Assembly: GCA_000432915.1 (NCBI GenBank) | Contig: HF995216.1 | Span: 1-55,123 of the forward strand | Source: Firmicutes bacterium CAG:194 | Lineage (GTDB): Bacteria > Bacillota > Clostridia > Lachnospirales > Lachnospiraceae | Direction: 5' to 3' | Length of the DNA: 55,123 bases | Shown here: positions 1 to 9,119 of the stretch, one piece after another | Numbering within the stretch: position 1 is the first letter of the stretch | Layout of the letters: each line of letters opens with the position of its first letter | Program-made: the position numbers and the translations under genes | Notes under the pieces: model-generated | What the model saw: only the letters and a program-made list of their open reading frames with translations | Database searches by the model: none | What the model was told of the DNA's origin: nothing

Positions 1-5
1 TCGTT

Positions 6-48
6 TGTCAACATCTTTTTTATTTTCTTTTGAGATTTTTCAATCTCA
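6..48 (-). promoter_or_regulatory. Second leftward -35 box and hairpin at window edge
   Basis: On the minus strand a TTGACA hexamer (6-11) lies at the very edge, so its -10 would be outside the window. Just upstream of it is a 7-bp hairpin, TGAGATT/AATCTCA (31-37 and 42-48, 4-base loop). With the complete promoter at 77-105 this makes a tandem arrangement like that in front of many rRNA or tRNA operons; the gene served is not visible. Confidence 0.35.
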
Positions 49-76
49 TCTTCACCACTTTTTCGCGGCGAATTTT

Positions 77-105
77 ATAATAGCACTGCCTTTTCCATTT
101 GTCAA
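77..105 (-). promoter_or_regulatory. Strong sigma-A-type promoter firing leftward out of the window
   Basis: Reading the minus strand, TTGACA (100-105) is followed after exactly 17 bp by TATTAT (77-82). This near-consensus promoter points to the left edge, away from the CvpA gene at 311-703. No coding frame begins between it and the edge, so it belongs to a gene or RNA outside the window. Bases 106-235 hold nothing recognisable. Confidence 0.65.
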
Positions 106-235
106 CACGCTTTTCCCTATTTTTTCATAATTCTTTTTCTTTTTTTGTCAGCTTGTAGGAAGTGTGTTTTACAGACACTATATGCTGTGGTCATTCTCTG
201 CTCCAATCCCTTCTTTATGTCTTTCTACTATATAA

Positions 236-286
236 TGATGCCAGGGTCTAAAGGTCTAAACCCACGCGAGCTCGCTCATAGGTGGG
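236..286. repeat. MITE-like repeat, truncated copy 1
   Basis: This stretch starts TGATGCCAGGGTC and contains a hairpin with CCCAC/GTGGG arms around GAGC/GCTC. It matches the left end of the fuller element at 1918-2127 and the copy at 28619-28704. The right terminal repeat is absent, so the copy is truncated. It lies just beyond the 3' end of the CvpA-like gene. Confidence 0.7.
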
Positions 287-310
287 CACAGCTCTGCCAT
301 ATCACGTACA

Positions 311-703
311 TCAGAAAATAGGCAGCATATCCTGGATCATACGCAAAATACCGACCAGCAGAAGTCCATAGGCAGCGCCCACCACGAAACCAAGCAGTTT
401 ATTCAGTCCTTTTATAATAGGAAGCCCTGTCAGGATCCGCAGGGAAAGGATGATTGTTTTTAGTACCAGAAACAAAATAATATATAAAACAACGCAGAGC
501 AGCACTCTGACAATTATAACCTGATGGTCGACCAGCAGGGTCGGGACAAGCTGTGCAAACGCCCATGTATTGAGCAGGTAAACGAGCAGAAGAGACAGAA
601 TGCCCGCACATAATCTGCCCAGGGTAACGACAAAGCCTCTTCTGCCACCCTTAAGTGCTGCAGCCACTATGATCACAATTCCTATGATATCAAACAATTC
701 CAT
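311..703 (-). CDS. CvpA-like integral membrane protein
   Basis: A 130-residue, very hydrophobic protein with about four predicted membrane helices (roughly 5-25, 28-48, 60-84, 98-122). The opening pattern, an acidic residue then a GxxRGF motif near residues 20-24 (GGRRGF), and the small-residue-rich last helix fit the CvpA/colicin V production family, whose exact role in Firmicutes is unclear. Its ATG overlaps the stop codon of the upstream DUF5711 gene by one base (TAATG), so the two are probably translationally coupled and may act together in the envelope. The CvpA assignment is from pattern only. Confidence 0.65.
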   Translation of the reverse strand: MELFDIIGIVIIVAAALKGGRRGFVVTLGRLCAGILSLLLVYLLNTWAFAQLVPTLLVDHQVIIVRVLLCVVLYIILFLVLKTIILSLRILTGLPIIKGLNKLLGFVVGAAYGLLLVGILRMIQDMLPIF

Positions 704-1869
704 TATCTTAATTTTATCAGCTGAATGCTGTCTTCCAATACAACAAGCAGTTTTGTATCGGAAGAAGTCGGTACGATTGCCCGGATCGTTCCACCCAGCT
801 CTCCTTCGTATTTTTTCACGCCGTTCAATCCGTATATAACCAGCTGATTCTGGTTATATACAAGAATCCTGTCATTCTCGACGATCAGATCCGTATATTC
901 AAAATCGATCGTTTCCGTCATTTTTTTCCGTCCGTTCATATCATATACCCGGATGCTGTAACCGCCATCCTGTTCTGTATTGCGGAAAACAAGCGCAAAA
1001 TTGGTTCCGTTATAAAACACAGACTGCACCTCATCATCCAGCTCTATTTCCGTCTGAAGTGTCGGCTTCTGTTTTCCTTTCAGGATCAGGACACGCTTAT
1101 CTCCCACTGCAAGGGCATTATCTTCATTTGGATAAAACAGAAGCGGAAACAGTTCTCCTGCATAATCATAGCCACTGACCAGATTGTCCGTTTCGTTCTG
1201 ACCGACATCGCCAAAATTGTAAAACGCCAGACTGGTGTTGATCTTGCCGCCCTCTGCCTTCAGATAGGATACACCCACCTTGATATTATCCGGTGAAATA
1301 GAAAACGCCAATGGATAGCCGCTCTTCTGCATGGATGTTTTGATCTCTGAGATCACATCACCTGTCGCCGAAAACATTCTGAGGTAGATCGTAGCATCAT
1401 CCTGCAGTGCAGCGACCGCAATACCGGAGGAAGATACGTCCAGATCCAGAATCGGCAGATTGGTCTCCACCGTTGTTGCATTTCCGCTTGGTCCGATCAG
1501 ATACAGAACACTGCCCTTATAATCTGCAACCGCCACATACCCACCTCTGGATACCACGATCGGTTCCTGCATTTCATAAGTCTGGTTCCAGAGCTGTTTG
1601 CCATCCTTATCATAGGCAGAAATACCATCCTTGCTGTATGTCAGCAGGTTATCCTGATATTTCCGGAATACACCGTCCGATGTGCCTACCTTGTCGATCG
1701 TTTTGATCATTTCAAATTTAGTATATACCTGATTTGCCAGATAAATTTTGACAGCAGCAGCTATTGCTGCCACAAGCACGATCACCAGAAGTACTCTATA
1801 GACGATTGTCAGCTTATGATGAAAGATTTTATCTTTATAATCTGTCTTACTCTTTCTGATCTGTTTCAT
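703..1869 (-). CDS. DUF5711-type membrane-anchored beta-propeller protein
   Basis: 388 residues. A basic N-terminus and one membrane helix (about residues 25-45) are followed by a long extracytoplasmic part rich in repeating beta-strand motifs, such as GKQLW and GISAYDKDG near residues 80-95, typical of PQQ/WD-type propellers. This is the layout of the DUF5711 family of Lachnospiraceae, whose function is unknown. The start is supported by a GGAGA ribosome-binding site. It is coupled to the downstream CvpA-like gene by a one-base overlap. A sensing or scaffolding role at the cell surface is inference. Confidence 0.65.
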   Translation of the reverse strand: MKQIRKSKTDYKDKIFHHKLTIVYRVLLVIVLVAAIAAAVKIYLANQVYTKFEMIKTIDKVGTSDGVFRKYQDNLLTYSKDGISAYDKDGKQLWNQTYEMQEPIVVSRGGYVAVADYKGSVLYLIGPSGNATTVETNLPILDLDVSSSGIAVAALQDDATIYLRMFSATGDVISEIKTSMQKSGYPLAFSISPDNIKVGVSYLKAEGGKINTSLAFYNFGDVGQNETDNLVSGYDYAGELFPLLFYPNEDNALAVGDKRVLILKGKQKPTLQTEIELDDEVQSVFYNGTNFALVFRNTEQDGGYSIRVYDMNGRKKMTETIDFEYTDLIVENDRILVYNQNQLVIYGLNGVKKYEGELGGTIRAIVPTSSDTKLLVVLEDSIQLIKLR

Positions 1870-1917
1870 TCCATTCTCCTTTGTACAGCCCGTCTCAGTA
1901 CCGTCTGTTACACGGTA

Positions 1918-2127
1918 ATAATATATGATGCCAGGGTCAAAAGGTCTAAAACCACATGAGCTTGCTCATAAGTGGTTGAAAGACCTTGGGCCCAGCCCCG
2001 ATATGAGCATAAAAGTGGGATGTTAATCCCACGATATGCGAATATTGGGCAGGATTGTGGGAGTGCAGAGCACGGAACAATCCGTAGACATCAAAGCCCG
2101 GGCTTTTGACCCCGATATCAATATATT
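1918..2127. repeat. MITE-like repeat, full copy 2
   Basis: About 210 bp bounded by imperfect terminal inverted repeats: TAATATATGATGCC and GGGTCAAAAG on the left, CTTTTGACCCC and GATATCAATATATTA on the right. Inside are further hairpins, including GTGGGA/TCCCAC and CCAC/GTGG around a GAGC/GCTC core. It has no coding capacity. The same left end occurs at 236-286 and a deleted version at 28619-28704, so it is a dispersed non-autonomous element. It fills the gap between the LysM gene and the DUF5711 gene. Confidence 0.75.
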
Positions 2128-2139
2128 ATAGCATACTTT

Positions 2140-3567
2140 TTACGGAAGAACTATTTTTTGTCCATAGTAGATGCTATCTTTGTTTTCGATCTGATTTCTT
2201 TCACAAACTTCCCCCATTTTGGAAAGACTGCCATAGTACTGCATACAGATCTTTGCCAACGTGTCTCCCTGCTTGATCATATAAACCGTCTCCTGCGATG
2301 CGTTTGTCTGTGATGTACTTGCCTGCTCTGCTGTTTCATCCACAGTCTGAGAAGCATCTGTACCGCTGTTTTCTGTCGCATCTGTGTCTGCTGCATCCAT
2401 ATCCGTTGCAGTCGATGTCTCTGCAGACGGCTTGTCTGATATTTCTGTTGCTGCATTCGGATCCGCCGTCTGTCCATCACCCGCTTGTCCGTTATCCGCC
2501 TGGTTCTCTGCTGTCATGTTTTCATCAGCTGTCTGCTCTGCTGATGCCTGCCCGTCCGTTGTCTGCTCTGCCATCGCCGGATCTGCCTGCTCTGCTGCGC
2601 TCACATCTACTGCCGCATCTGTCCCGGCGGTCTGCGCAGCTTCCATTGTATCTGCCGCCTGTGGCAGTTCCTGTACACCTGCTGCCATTTCTGCCGTCTG
2701 GTCTGCTGCCTGCGCATTTTCTGCCAGCAGTGCATCCTGCACCGCCTGATCCTGCATCGCATCCGCATCCGCTGCCACTTCCGTTGCATCATCCATCTTC
2801 CCGGAAATCTGGTACAGCACGCGTTCCATGCTCTGCATCTTTTCATAATTATTCAGCATCGTAATACCGATCACCAGTATCGCCATAACAAGAAGCAGAC
2901 TGACACAGGTTGCAAATGCAGAGCTTCTCTTTTTGTGTAGATCCTGTTTCTTTTCCTGACACACTTCCCGGAACTGCCGCGCCGCATGGTCTGCATTCAT
3001 TTCCTCCGGATGACGTTCTCTTGTCCGCAGGGAAACCATGTAGTTTTGCATACATTCATTTCTTTCATAATATATGTAATAACCGCTGAGCATGTTCCGT
3101 TTTCCCTTTTCATGCAGATATAGTGCCTCTGTCTTGTCACTTGTTATGTACTCAAAGTACAGCTTCTGATCCGGTCTGAAAAACTGCCGCTGTGTCCGCA
3201 TGATCTGTTCTTCCAGATCCTCCGTGGAATCCTCTCTGGTGATCGCCCAGCCCATGACCGTCAGATCCGGAAAAAATTTTTCTGCCATCTCATTGACCTT
3301 TTTCCACGATTCCTCATCAATGATCGTCTTTTCCATGAAGAAGTCATGCTGCGCTTCCACCGCCCCATTGACAAACCAGTAAAGCTCGTCCTCTATCATT
3401 TCCTTGTGTCCGTACAGAATCATGACGCGCATATTCTCATCCGAAGTTAAGATCTGCCTCAGGTACGTGATCACATAATCCTCCAGATATATTTTCTGGT
3501 TTCCGCTAATCTGTCCGATCTGTCTGATATTTTTTGGCAGCATGCCTTCTTTTCCTTGTTCCGCCAT
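2140..3567 (-). CDS. Membrane protein with C-terminal LysM domain
   Basis: 475 residues from the ATG that follows AAGGAGG at 8-bp spacing; a further upstream ATG lacks such a site. An N-terminal cytoplasmic domain of about 215 residues has an MPN/JAB-like pattern (YLEDYV near 27, ends IYYERNE) but no JAMM zinc ligands that I can see. One membrane helix follows (about 217-238), then a long low-complexity Ala/Gln/Thr/Asp-rich stalk (about 245-420) and a LysM domain in the last 48 residues (IKQGDTLAKI). LysM binds peptidoglycan, so the protein probably bridges membrane and wall. The function of the N-domain is unknown. Confidence 0.75.
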   Translation of the reverse strand: MAEQGKEGMLPKNIRQIGQISGNQKIYLEDYVITYLRQILTSDENMRVMILYGHKEMIEDELYWFVNGAVEAQHDFFMEKTIIDEESWKKVNEMAEKFFPDLTVMGWAITREDSTEDLEEQIMRTQRQFFRPDQKLYFEYITSDKTEALYLHEKGKRNMLSGYYIYYERNECMQNYMVSLRTRERHPEEMNADHAARQFREVCQEKKQDLHKKRSSAFATCVSLLLVMAILVIGITMLNNYEKMQSMERVLYQISGKMDDATEVAADADAMQDQAVQDALLAENAQAADQTAEMAAGVQELPQAADTMEAAQTAGTDAAVDVSAAEQADPAMAEQTTDGQASAEQTADENMTAENQADNGQAGDGQTADPNAATEISDKPSAETSTATDMDAADTDATENSGTDASQTVDETAEQASTSQTNASQETVYMIKQGDTLAKICMQYYGSLSKMGEVCERNQIENKDSIYYGQKIVLP

Positions 3568-3709
3568 TTCTTTTTCCTCCTTATACCATTCTAAACAGGC
3601 AGCATTTTGCATATCCTGTATGATCATCCTGTTTCAGAATAGCATTTAAAGTTGGCAGATTTTAGCAAAAAAAGCCGCCTTTTTTCCTGTTTCATCCGAC
3701 ATTACCGCG

Positions 3710-3743
3710 CAAAAAAAGAGACGAGCTCTTTTATCTCGTCTCT
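3710..3743 (-). terminator. Rho-independent terminator, leftward
   Basis: A 9-bp stem AGAGACGAG/CTCGTCTCT (3717-3725 and 3735-3743) is followed on the minus strand by a run of seven T (3710-3716). It sits after the 101-residue gene at 3808-4113 and before the LysM gene, so it separates these two transcription units. Confidence 0.8.
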
Positions 3744-3807
3744 TTCTCTCATATTCCGGCATTATTTTTTCGGAAATCCGTTCTTATTTCAGCCTTTTCT
3801 GCGATAT

Positions 3808-4113
3808 TTATTCGTCTGTTTTTTCTGTTGCGTCCTGCTCTGTCTCATCTTTTGTATGTTCTTTTTCTTCCGCCTGCACTTCTTCCTGCGTATCACGCAT
3901 CGGATCGTAATAATCCTTTTTGATCAGACGAACCAGTGCTTTAAGTGCAATATAAAATCCAATCACTGCAAACAGTACTGCAAATACAATACTGATCACA
4001 CGCATTTTGGTATCAGTCGGCAGCGGAATGACAAGCGAGTATGCCAGATATATCAGATAACCGCCGATACACAGACGCAGCGTCAATATGCCCGCTGTTG
4101 TTTTTCCAGACAT
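3808..4113 (-). CDS. Small membrane protein with acidic tail
   Basis: 101 residues with two predicted membrane helices (about 8-28 and 38-60), a short basic loop (LIKKDYYDP) and a strongly acidic, Glu/Asp/Lys-rich cytoplasmic tail over the last 35 residues. I do not recognise the family. The start has an AAGGAAAAAAAG-type ribosome-binding site. It lies 60 bp downstream of galM in the same direction and is followed by a clear terminator, so it may be the last gene of a galM transcript. Confidence 0.6.
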   Translation of the reverse strand: MSGKTTAGILTLRLCIGGYLIYLAYSLVIPLPTDTKMRVISIVFAVLFAVIGFYIALKALVRLIKKDYYDPMRDTQEEVQAEEKEHTKDETEQDATEKTDE

Positions 4114-4173
4114 CTTTTTTTCCTTCTTTCATGCTACTATACAGCCAGCCATTGCAGTTTTGTATAGCTCTGG

Positions 4174-5226
4174 CTAGTTAACAAATTTGTAGATCGTTGT
4201 AGATGTAAACGGCTTTTCAGGTGTGACAACCGGTTTGATAAAGCCTTCCTGTCTTGCGCAGTTCGGGAAGAACTGTGTTTCCAGGCAGATACCGCCACGA
4301 CATGGATACAGCGCATCACCCTTTCCAAGCTCTGAAACCATGTTATTGCCTGTATAAAGCTGTACGCCCGGCAGATCTGTATACACTTCCATGCTTCTTA
4401 ATGCTTTTTCATCTACCACTTCTGCGATCTTCTGTACCTTTCCTGCTTCATAGTCATCGATCACAAAGTTATGGTCGTAGCCTTTTACAAGCGCAAGCTG
4501 TGCATTCTCCGCATCAATATCCTGAGAAATCTGCTTCATGGTTGTAAAGTCAAACGGCGTTCCTTTTACGGATGCGATCTCGCCCGTCGGAATGGCACCA
4601 TGGCGGATCTTGGTATAATGAGAAGCCTTCAGCCATACTTTGACATCTTCCACAGTTGTTTCGCTGTCATTTCCCTTCAAATTAAAATAAGAATGATTTG
4701 TCATATTGACAAGTGTATCCTTGTCCGTAGATGCAAAATAGTGGATCTCCAGTGCATTGTCTTCTGTCAGCTTGTACGTCACGGCGAATTTACGGTTTCC
4801 CGGAAATCCCAGCAGACCGTCCTTGCAGGAAACAGAGAATGTCACTGCATTTTCCGTCTCCTTCTTTTCCGCCTGCCACATCGTCTTATGCAGTCCCGCA
4901 TTTCCATCACTGTGCAGATTATTGTCGTTGTCATTGATGATCAGATTGTATATAGTGCCGTCCAGTTCAAACTGTCCTTTTGCTGTGCGGTTTGCAACCG
5001 GTCCGATCGTAGAGCCGAAGCAGCTTCCGTTTACAAAGTAATCTTTTGCTCTGTCATAACCGAGTACAACATCCTTTACTTCTCCGTTTTTGTCCGGTAC
5101 AAACAGATTTACAAGGATCGCGCCGAAATTCATGACATCAGCCTGCATCCCATTCTTATTTTTCAGACTATACAGTACGATGTCTTCTCCTGCGATCGTT
5201 CTGCCAAATTTTCTTTCTTCTATCAT
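4174..5226 (-). CDS. galM: Aldose 1-epimerase (galactose mutarotase)
   Basis: 350 residues, the usual length for the family. GalM interconverts alpha and beta anomers of galactose and glucose in the cytoplasm before phosphorylation. Visible family marks are the NFGA motif near residue 33 (MNFGAILVNL), PVANRTA with the substrate arginine near 80, the NLHSDG stretch near 104 including the catalytic-region His, TNHSYFNL near 180 with the second catalytic His, and the C-terminal CLETQFFP containing the catalytic Glu. A GGAGG site precedes the ATG. No other galactose genes lie nearby. Confidence 0.9.
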   Translation of the reverse strand: MIEERKFGRTIAGEDIVLYSLKNKNGMQADVMNFGAILVNLFVPDKNGEVKDVVLGYDRAKDYFVNGSCFGSTIGPVANRTAKGQFELDGTIYNLIINDNDNNLHSDGNAGLHKTMWQAEKKETENAVTFSVSCKDGLLGFPGNRKFAVTYKLTEDNALEIHYFASTDKDTLVNMTNHSYFNLKGNDSETTVEDVKVWLKASHYTKIRHGAIPTGEIASVKGTPFDFTTMKQISQDIDAENAQLALVKGYDHNFVIDDYEAGKVQKIAEVVDEKALRSMEVYTDLPGVQLYTGNNMVSELGKGDALYPCRGGICLETQFFPNCARQEGFIKPVVTPEKPFTSTTIYKFVN

Positions 5227-5371
5227 GCTTTTCCTCCATTACAGATATCACTCCCTCTGTTATTTCTCCGACAGAGAGCATATCTTTTTCTACTTTTTAT
5301 TACACATTACTTTCCTCTCCAGGTATCGACAGCAACAATTTTCCGCTGTCCCGGACATCTGCTGATACCGG

Positions 5372-5971
5372 TTACAGTTCCGTACGACCTTCCAGCGCAC
5401 GCAAAAGTGTTACCTCATCAATGTATTCCAGGTCGCCGCCGACCGGAACACCACTGGCGATCCTTGTTACCTTAATGCCGGTAGGCTTGATCAGCTTGCT
5501 GATATACATCGCCGTTGTTTCGCCTTCCAGACTGGAATTGGTCGCAATGATGACTTCCTTCACTTCGTCCGTCTGCAATCTGGTGATCAATTCCTTCAGC
5601 CTGATATCCGAAGGTCCGATCCCGAGCATCGGTGAGATCGCACCATGCAGCACATGGTAAACACCATCAAACTTACCGGTTTTTTCATAAGCCGCCAGAT
5701 CACGCGTATTCTCCACTACCATGATCGTGCTGTGATCCCGTTTGGGGTTGCTGCAGATCGGGCAGATCTCCTGATCTGTCAGTGTACAGCAGATCTTGCA
5801 GTAGCAGACATTATTTCTGGCATCTACAACCGTCTTTGCAAAACGCTCTACCTGCTCCTTTGGCATATTGACCATATGAAAAGCAAGTCTCTGCGCCGAT
5901 TTATTGCCAATACCGGGCAGTGAAGCAAATTGTTCAATTAACTGATTGATATAACCGCTGTACAGATCCAT
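5372..5971 (-). CDS. recR: Recombination mediator RecR
   Basis: 199 residues, full length. RecR works with RecO and RecF to load RecA on gapped DNA. The order of domains is visible: a helix-hairpin-helix (about 15-30, LPGIGNKSAQRL), a zinc finger (C58, C61, C70, C73 region), a Toprim domain from about residue 81 with the acidic VVE motif, and a C-terminal Walker-B-like tail. Its ATG overlaps the stop of ybaB by one base. It is the last gene of pfkA-dnaX-ybaB-recR. Confidence 0.95.
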   Translation of the reverse strand: MDLYSGYINQLIEQFASLPGIGNKSAQRLAFHMVNMPKEQVERFAKTVVDARNNVCYCKICCTLTDQEICPICSNPKRDHSTIMVVENTRDLAAYEKTGKFDGVYHVLHGAISPMLGIGPSDIRLKELITRLQTDEVKEVIIATNSSLEGETTAMYISKLIKPTGIKVTRIASGVPVGGDLEYIDEVTLLRALEGRTEL

Positions 5972-6321
5972 TAGAACGGAAGTCCTCCGAGATTCAGACC
6001 GCCTGTCATGGATGACATTGCTGCAGTACTTGCTTCATCTGCTTTTCCCAGTGCTTCATTTGTGGCTGCCATGATCAGATCTTCCAGCATTTCCACATCA
6101 TCCGGGTCTACTGCATCTTTATCCAGTTTTACCTTAGTCACTACTTTCTTGCCGGACACTGTCACTTCTACAGCTCCGCCGCCTGCTGTTGCGGAAAATT
6201 CCTTCTCCTCCAGTGCTTTCTGGTTTTCCTCCATCTGACGCTGCATTCTCTGCGCCTGCTTCATCAGATTGTTCATGTTACCAGGCATTCCTCCGCCCGG
6301 AAAACCACCTCTTTTTGCCAT
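5971..6321 (-). CDS. YbaB/EbfC family nucleoid-associated protein
   Basis: 116 residues. YbaB/EbfC proteins are small DNA-binding dimers nearly always encoded between dnaX and recR, as here. The N-terminus is rich in Gly and Met (about 1-18), followed by a Met/Gln-rich helix (residues 17-40), then a beta region with a GGGAVEV motif and the typical VDPDDVEMLEDLI helix (about 74-90). A GGAGG site lies ahead of the ATG, 18 bp after dnaX ends. Confidence 0.93.
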   Translation of the reverse strand: MAKRGGFPGGGMPGNMNNLMKQAQRMQRQMEENQKALEEKEFSATAGGGAVEVTVSGKKVVTKVKLDKDAVDPDDVEMLEDLIMAATNEALGKADEASTAAMSSMTGGLNLGGLPF

Positions 6322-6339
6322 ATTTCATTTCCTCCTGTT

Positions 6340-7905
6340 TTATTCTTCTTCTATTTCCATATGAACGATCTGGCTCAGATCAATATAAGAACGTTCAAAT
6401 GACTGTTCCTTTGCAAGCGGTCTGACCTCGACCTGAATCTCTTTCCCGATCACCTGTCCGATCAGATCCTGCAGGCTGTCTTTATTTTCCGGATGTTTGA
6501 TAAAATAATCGGACTGCAGTCCGTCCGGTAATACAATAAGAAGTCTGTTCTCACCGCCCAGACTCAGCTTGCTGCCTGAAAGATATGTCCGCATGGGCTG
6601 TCCTGTCTTCTGGACGATCTCGCCCCAGCGCCCGACAACCTGCTGTATATCTTCCGGAACCGCCTTTGGGAGCTGCGGTCTTTCCTGCAGCTCTTCTGCC
6701 GGTGCATCTTGCGCAGCTACTGCCACCGTACTCTGCGGCGCAGCAAAATTTCCTGTTTCCAGTTTATGCTCCAGATCACGGATTCTTTCTAATAAAGCAT
6801 CATTTTTTGTCTCCATAGACGGTCTGCAGATCTTGATAAGCGTCATTTCGATCATGATACGTTTGCCGACCGCATATCGAAGCTGCCCTGACAGCTCCGA
6901 AAAAATACGGATATACCGCATCAGTGCATTTTCACTGACAAGCTCTGCCTCTTCCTGCATCAGAGAAAGATTATCCGTGGAAACATCCACCACATCTTCA
7001 ATATTCTCCGAGGTTTTGAGCAGTAAGAGATTGCGCAGATACCAGATAAAATCCGTTACGAACTGTGTGAGCTCCCTGCCCTGCAATATGATCTCTTCCA
7101 GAAGAGAAAGAGAGCCCTGCACATTTTTATCCGCAAGCCGGCGCAGCATTTTGCCAAATACCTGTGTATCAACCGCACCCAGTACATCCAGTACCATATC
7201 ATAGGTCAGTATTTCGCCATAGTGGAATGCGATACACTGATCCAGCAGGCTTAGTGCATCACGCATGGAACCGTCTGCTGCCTTTGCCACATAACGGAGT
7301 GCCTTATCCTCGACCTCTACCTTTTCCTGCTGCATCAGATCCTGCAGTCTCTGTGTGATCGTATCGATCGTGATGCGCTTAAAATCATAACGCTGGCAGC
7401 GGGATAAAATCGTGATCGGGATTTTATGTGCTTCTGTCGTTGCCAGAATGAAGATCACGTAAGACGGCGGTTCTTCCAGTGTCTTTAACAGTGCATTAAA
7501 AGCACCGATGGAGAGCATATGCACCTCATCGATGATATACACCTTATACTTTCCTTCCGCCGGAGAAAAAGAAACCTCATCCACGATCTCTCTGATATTA
7601 TCCACGCCGTTGTTGGACGCTGCATCGATCTCGATCACATTCATGCTCGCGCCGGCTGTGATCGCCCTGCACATCCTGCAGTTTCCGCATGGATTACCAT
7701 CCTGCGGATTCTCGCAGTTTACGGCTTTTGCAAGGATTTTTGCAACCGTTGTTTTACCGGTACCGCGCGTTCCGCAGAACAGATAGGCATGTCCGACTCT
7801 GTCCGCTTTTATTTGATTTTGCAATGTTGTTACAATATGCTCCTGCCCTTTGACATCCGCAAAATTGTCCGGACGGAACTTTCTGTATAGTGCCTGATAT
7901 GACAT
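6340..7905 (-). CDS. dnaX: DNA polymerase III subunit gamma/tau
   Basis: 521 residues. This is the clamp-loader ATPase of the replicative polymerase. The N-terminal AAA+ module shows Walker A at 45-52 (GTRGTGKT), four zinc-ligand cysteines at 64, 73, 76 and 79, a Walker B IIDEVHML near 125, and the SRC sensor (ILSRCQRYDF) near 166. The C-terminal tau part is about 150 residues, shorter than in Bacillus, and begins with a low-complexity Ala/Gln linker. No slippery A-run signal for programmed frameshifting stood out. It starts two bases after pfkA. Confidence 0.95.
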   Translation of the reverse strand: MSYQALYRKFRPDNFADVKGQEHIVTTLQNQIKADRVGHAYLFCGTRGTGKTTVAKILAKAVNCENPQDGNPCGNCRMCRAITAGASMNVIEIDAASNNGVDNIREIVDEVSFSPAEGKYKVYIIDEVHMLSIGAFNALLKTLEEPPSYVIFILATTEAHKIPITILSRCQRYDFKRITIDTITQRLQDLMQQEKVEVEDKALRYVAKAADGSMRDALSLLDQCIAFHYGEILTYDMVLDVLGAVDTQVFGKMLRRLADKNVQGSLSLLEEIILQGRELTQFVTDFIWYLRNLLLLKTSENIEDVVDVSTDNLSLMQEEAELVSENALMRYIRIFSELSGQLRYAVGKRIMIEMTLIKICRPSMETKNDALLERIRDLEHKLETGNFAAPQSTVAVAAQDAPAEELQERPQLPKAVPEDIQQVVGRWGEIVQKTGQPMRTYLSGSKLSLGGENRLLIVLPDGLQSDYFIKHPENKDSLQDLIGQVIGKEIQVEVRPLAKEQSFERSYIDLSQIVHMEIEEE

Positions 7906-7907
7906 GA

Positions 7908-8981
7908 TCAGTCTCCGAAGCAGATGCCAAGCATTTTAGCTTCCTGTACAATAGAAGCATCCGGTGATACCATTTTCAGCTTGCCTGCTACCTCTTCCAG
8001 CGGTACTTTAATGATCTCACGGTTTTTGATCCCTACCATAAAGCCATATTCGCCGTTTAAAATGAGCTTGCCTGCCTCTGAACCGAGACGGGAAGCAAAT
8101 ACACGGTCATACGGACACGGGCTTCCGCCTCTCTGGGTATGTCCCGGAACCGTAACACGTACATCATAGCCGCCTTTTTCCCGAATCTGCTGTGCAAGTT
8201 CATATGATACAGAAGGGAATGGATAGTTTTTCATTTTTTCTTTGTATTCTTTCTTAGAAAGCTTTGCATCTTCCTTTGAAATAGCTCCTTCTGCCACAGC
8301 AAGTATCGTAAAACGGCTTCCGTTCTGTATTCTTTCATCGATCTTATTGATAATGCTGTCAATGCTGTATGGGATTTCCGGGATCAGGATGATATCTGCA
8401 CCACTTGCCATACCTGCATTTAATGTCAGCCAGCCAACTTTGTGTCCCATAACTTCCACGATAAATACTCTGCCATGGGAAGCTGCTGTTGTATGGATAC
8501 AGTCAATGGCTTCCGTTGCAATATTAACCGCACTCTGAAAACCGAATGTCATATCTGTTCCCCAGAGGTCATTATCGATCGTCTTTGGCAGTGTCACAAT
8601 ATTGAGTCCTTCTTCTCTTAACAGGTTTGCTGTTTTATGCGTTCCGTTTCCGCCAAGGATCACCAGACAGTCAAGCTGCAGCTTATAGTAATTCTGCTTC
8701 ATTGCTTCTACCTTGTCCAGTCCGTTCTCATCCGGTTCGCGCATCAGCTTGAAAGGAGTACGGCTGCTGCCAAGGATCGTTCCGCCCTTTGTTAAAATAC
8801 CGGAGAAATCATGCCCGGTCAGCATACGGAAATTTCCATAGATCAGACCTTTGTAACCATCCAAAAAGCCGTAGATCTCTACATCACTCTCCGCATTCAG
8901 TATACTTTTTACCACACCACGCATGGCAGCATTTAATGCCTGACAGTCGCCACCGCTTGTCAACATACCAATTCTTTTCAT
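7908..8981 (-). CDS. pfkA: 6-phosphofructokinase
   Basis: 357 residues from the ATG preceded by GGGAGG at good spacing; an ATG six codons upstream is less likely. The enzyme phosphorylates fructose 6-phosphate in glycolysis. The N-terminal TSGGDCQALN motif, LGGNGTHKTA and the catalytic PKTIDND are visible. The Gly in GGNGT corresponds to the ATP-type residue, while the Lys in PKTIDND is the residue found in PPi-using and mixed-group enzymes; this Gly/Lys combination is known from ATP-dependent group III enzymes, so ATP is the likely donor. It forms an operon with dnaX, two bases apart, which is an uncommon pairing. Confidence 0.92.
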   Translation of the reverse strand: MKRIGMLTSGGDCQALNAAMRGVVKSILNAESDVEIYGFLDGYKGLIYGNFRMLTGHDFSGILTKGGTILGSSRTPFKLMREPDENGLDKVEAMKQNYYKLQLDCLVILGGNGTHKTANLLREEGLNIVTLPKTIDNDLWGTDMTFGFQSAVNIATEAIDCIHTTAASHGRVFIVEVMGHKVGWLTLNAGMASGADIILIPEIPYSIDSIINKIDERIQNGSRFTILAVAEGAISKEDAKLSKKEYKEKMKNYPFPSVSYELAQQIREKGGYDVRVTVPGHTQRGGSPCPYDRVFASRLGSEAGKLILNGEYGFMVGIKNREIIKVPLEEVAGKLKMVSPDASIVQEAKMLGICFGD

Positions 8982-9119
8982 TACGTGATTTCCTCCCATT
9001 TCGGATCAAAGATTTATGAAGCAGTCTGCTATGCCCATATGAGAATATTATAGCTCATTTTGTATTTTATCTCAACGGCTAATTGTAAGATGATAGACAT
9101 ATAAAATAGACATATAAAA

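Noticed and set aside
4471..5475. Long rightward reading frame (334 codons) opposite galM
   Set aside because: It lies antisense to a clear aldose 1-epimerase, has no ribosome-binding site and its translation looks like a codon-bias shadow.
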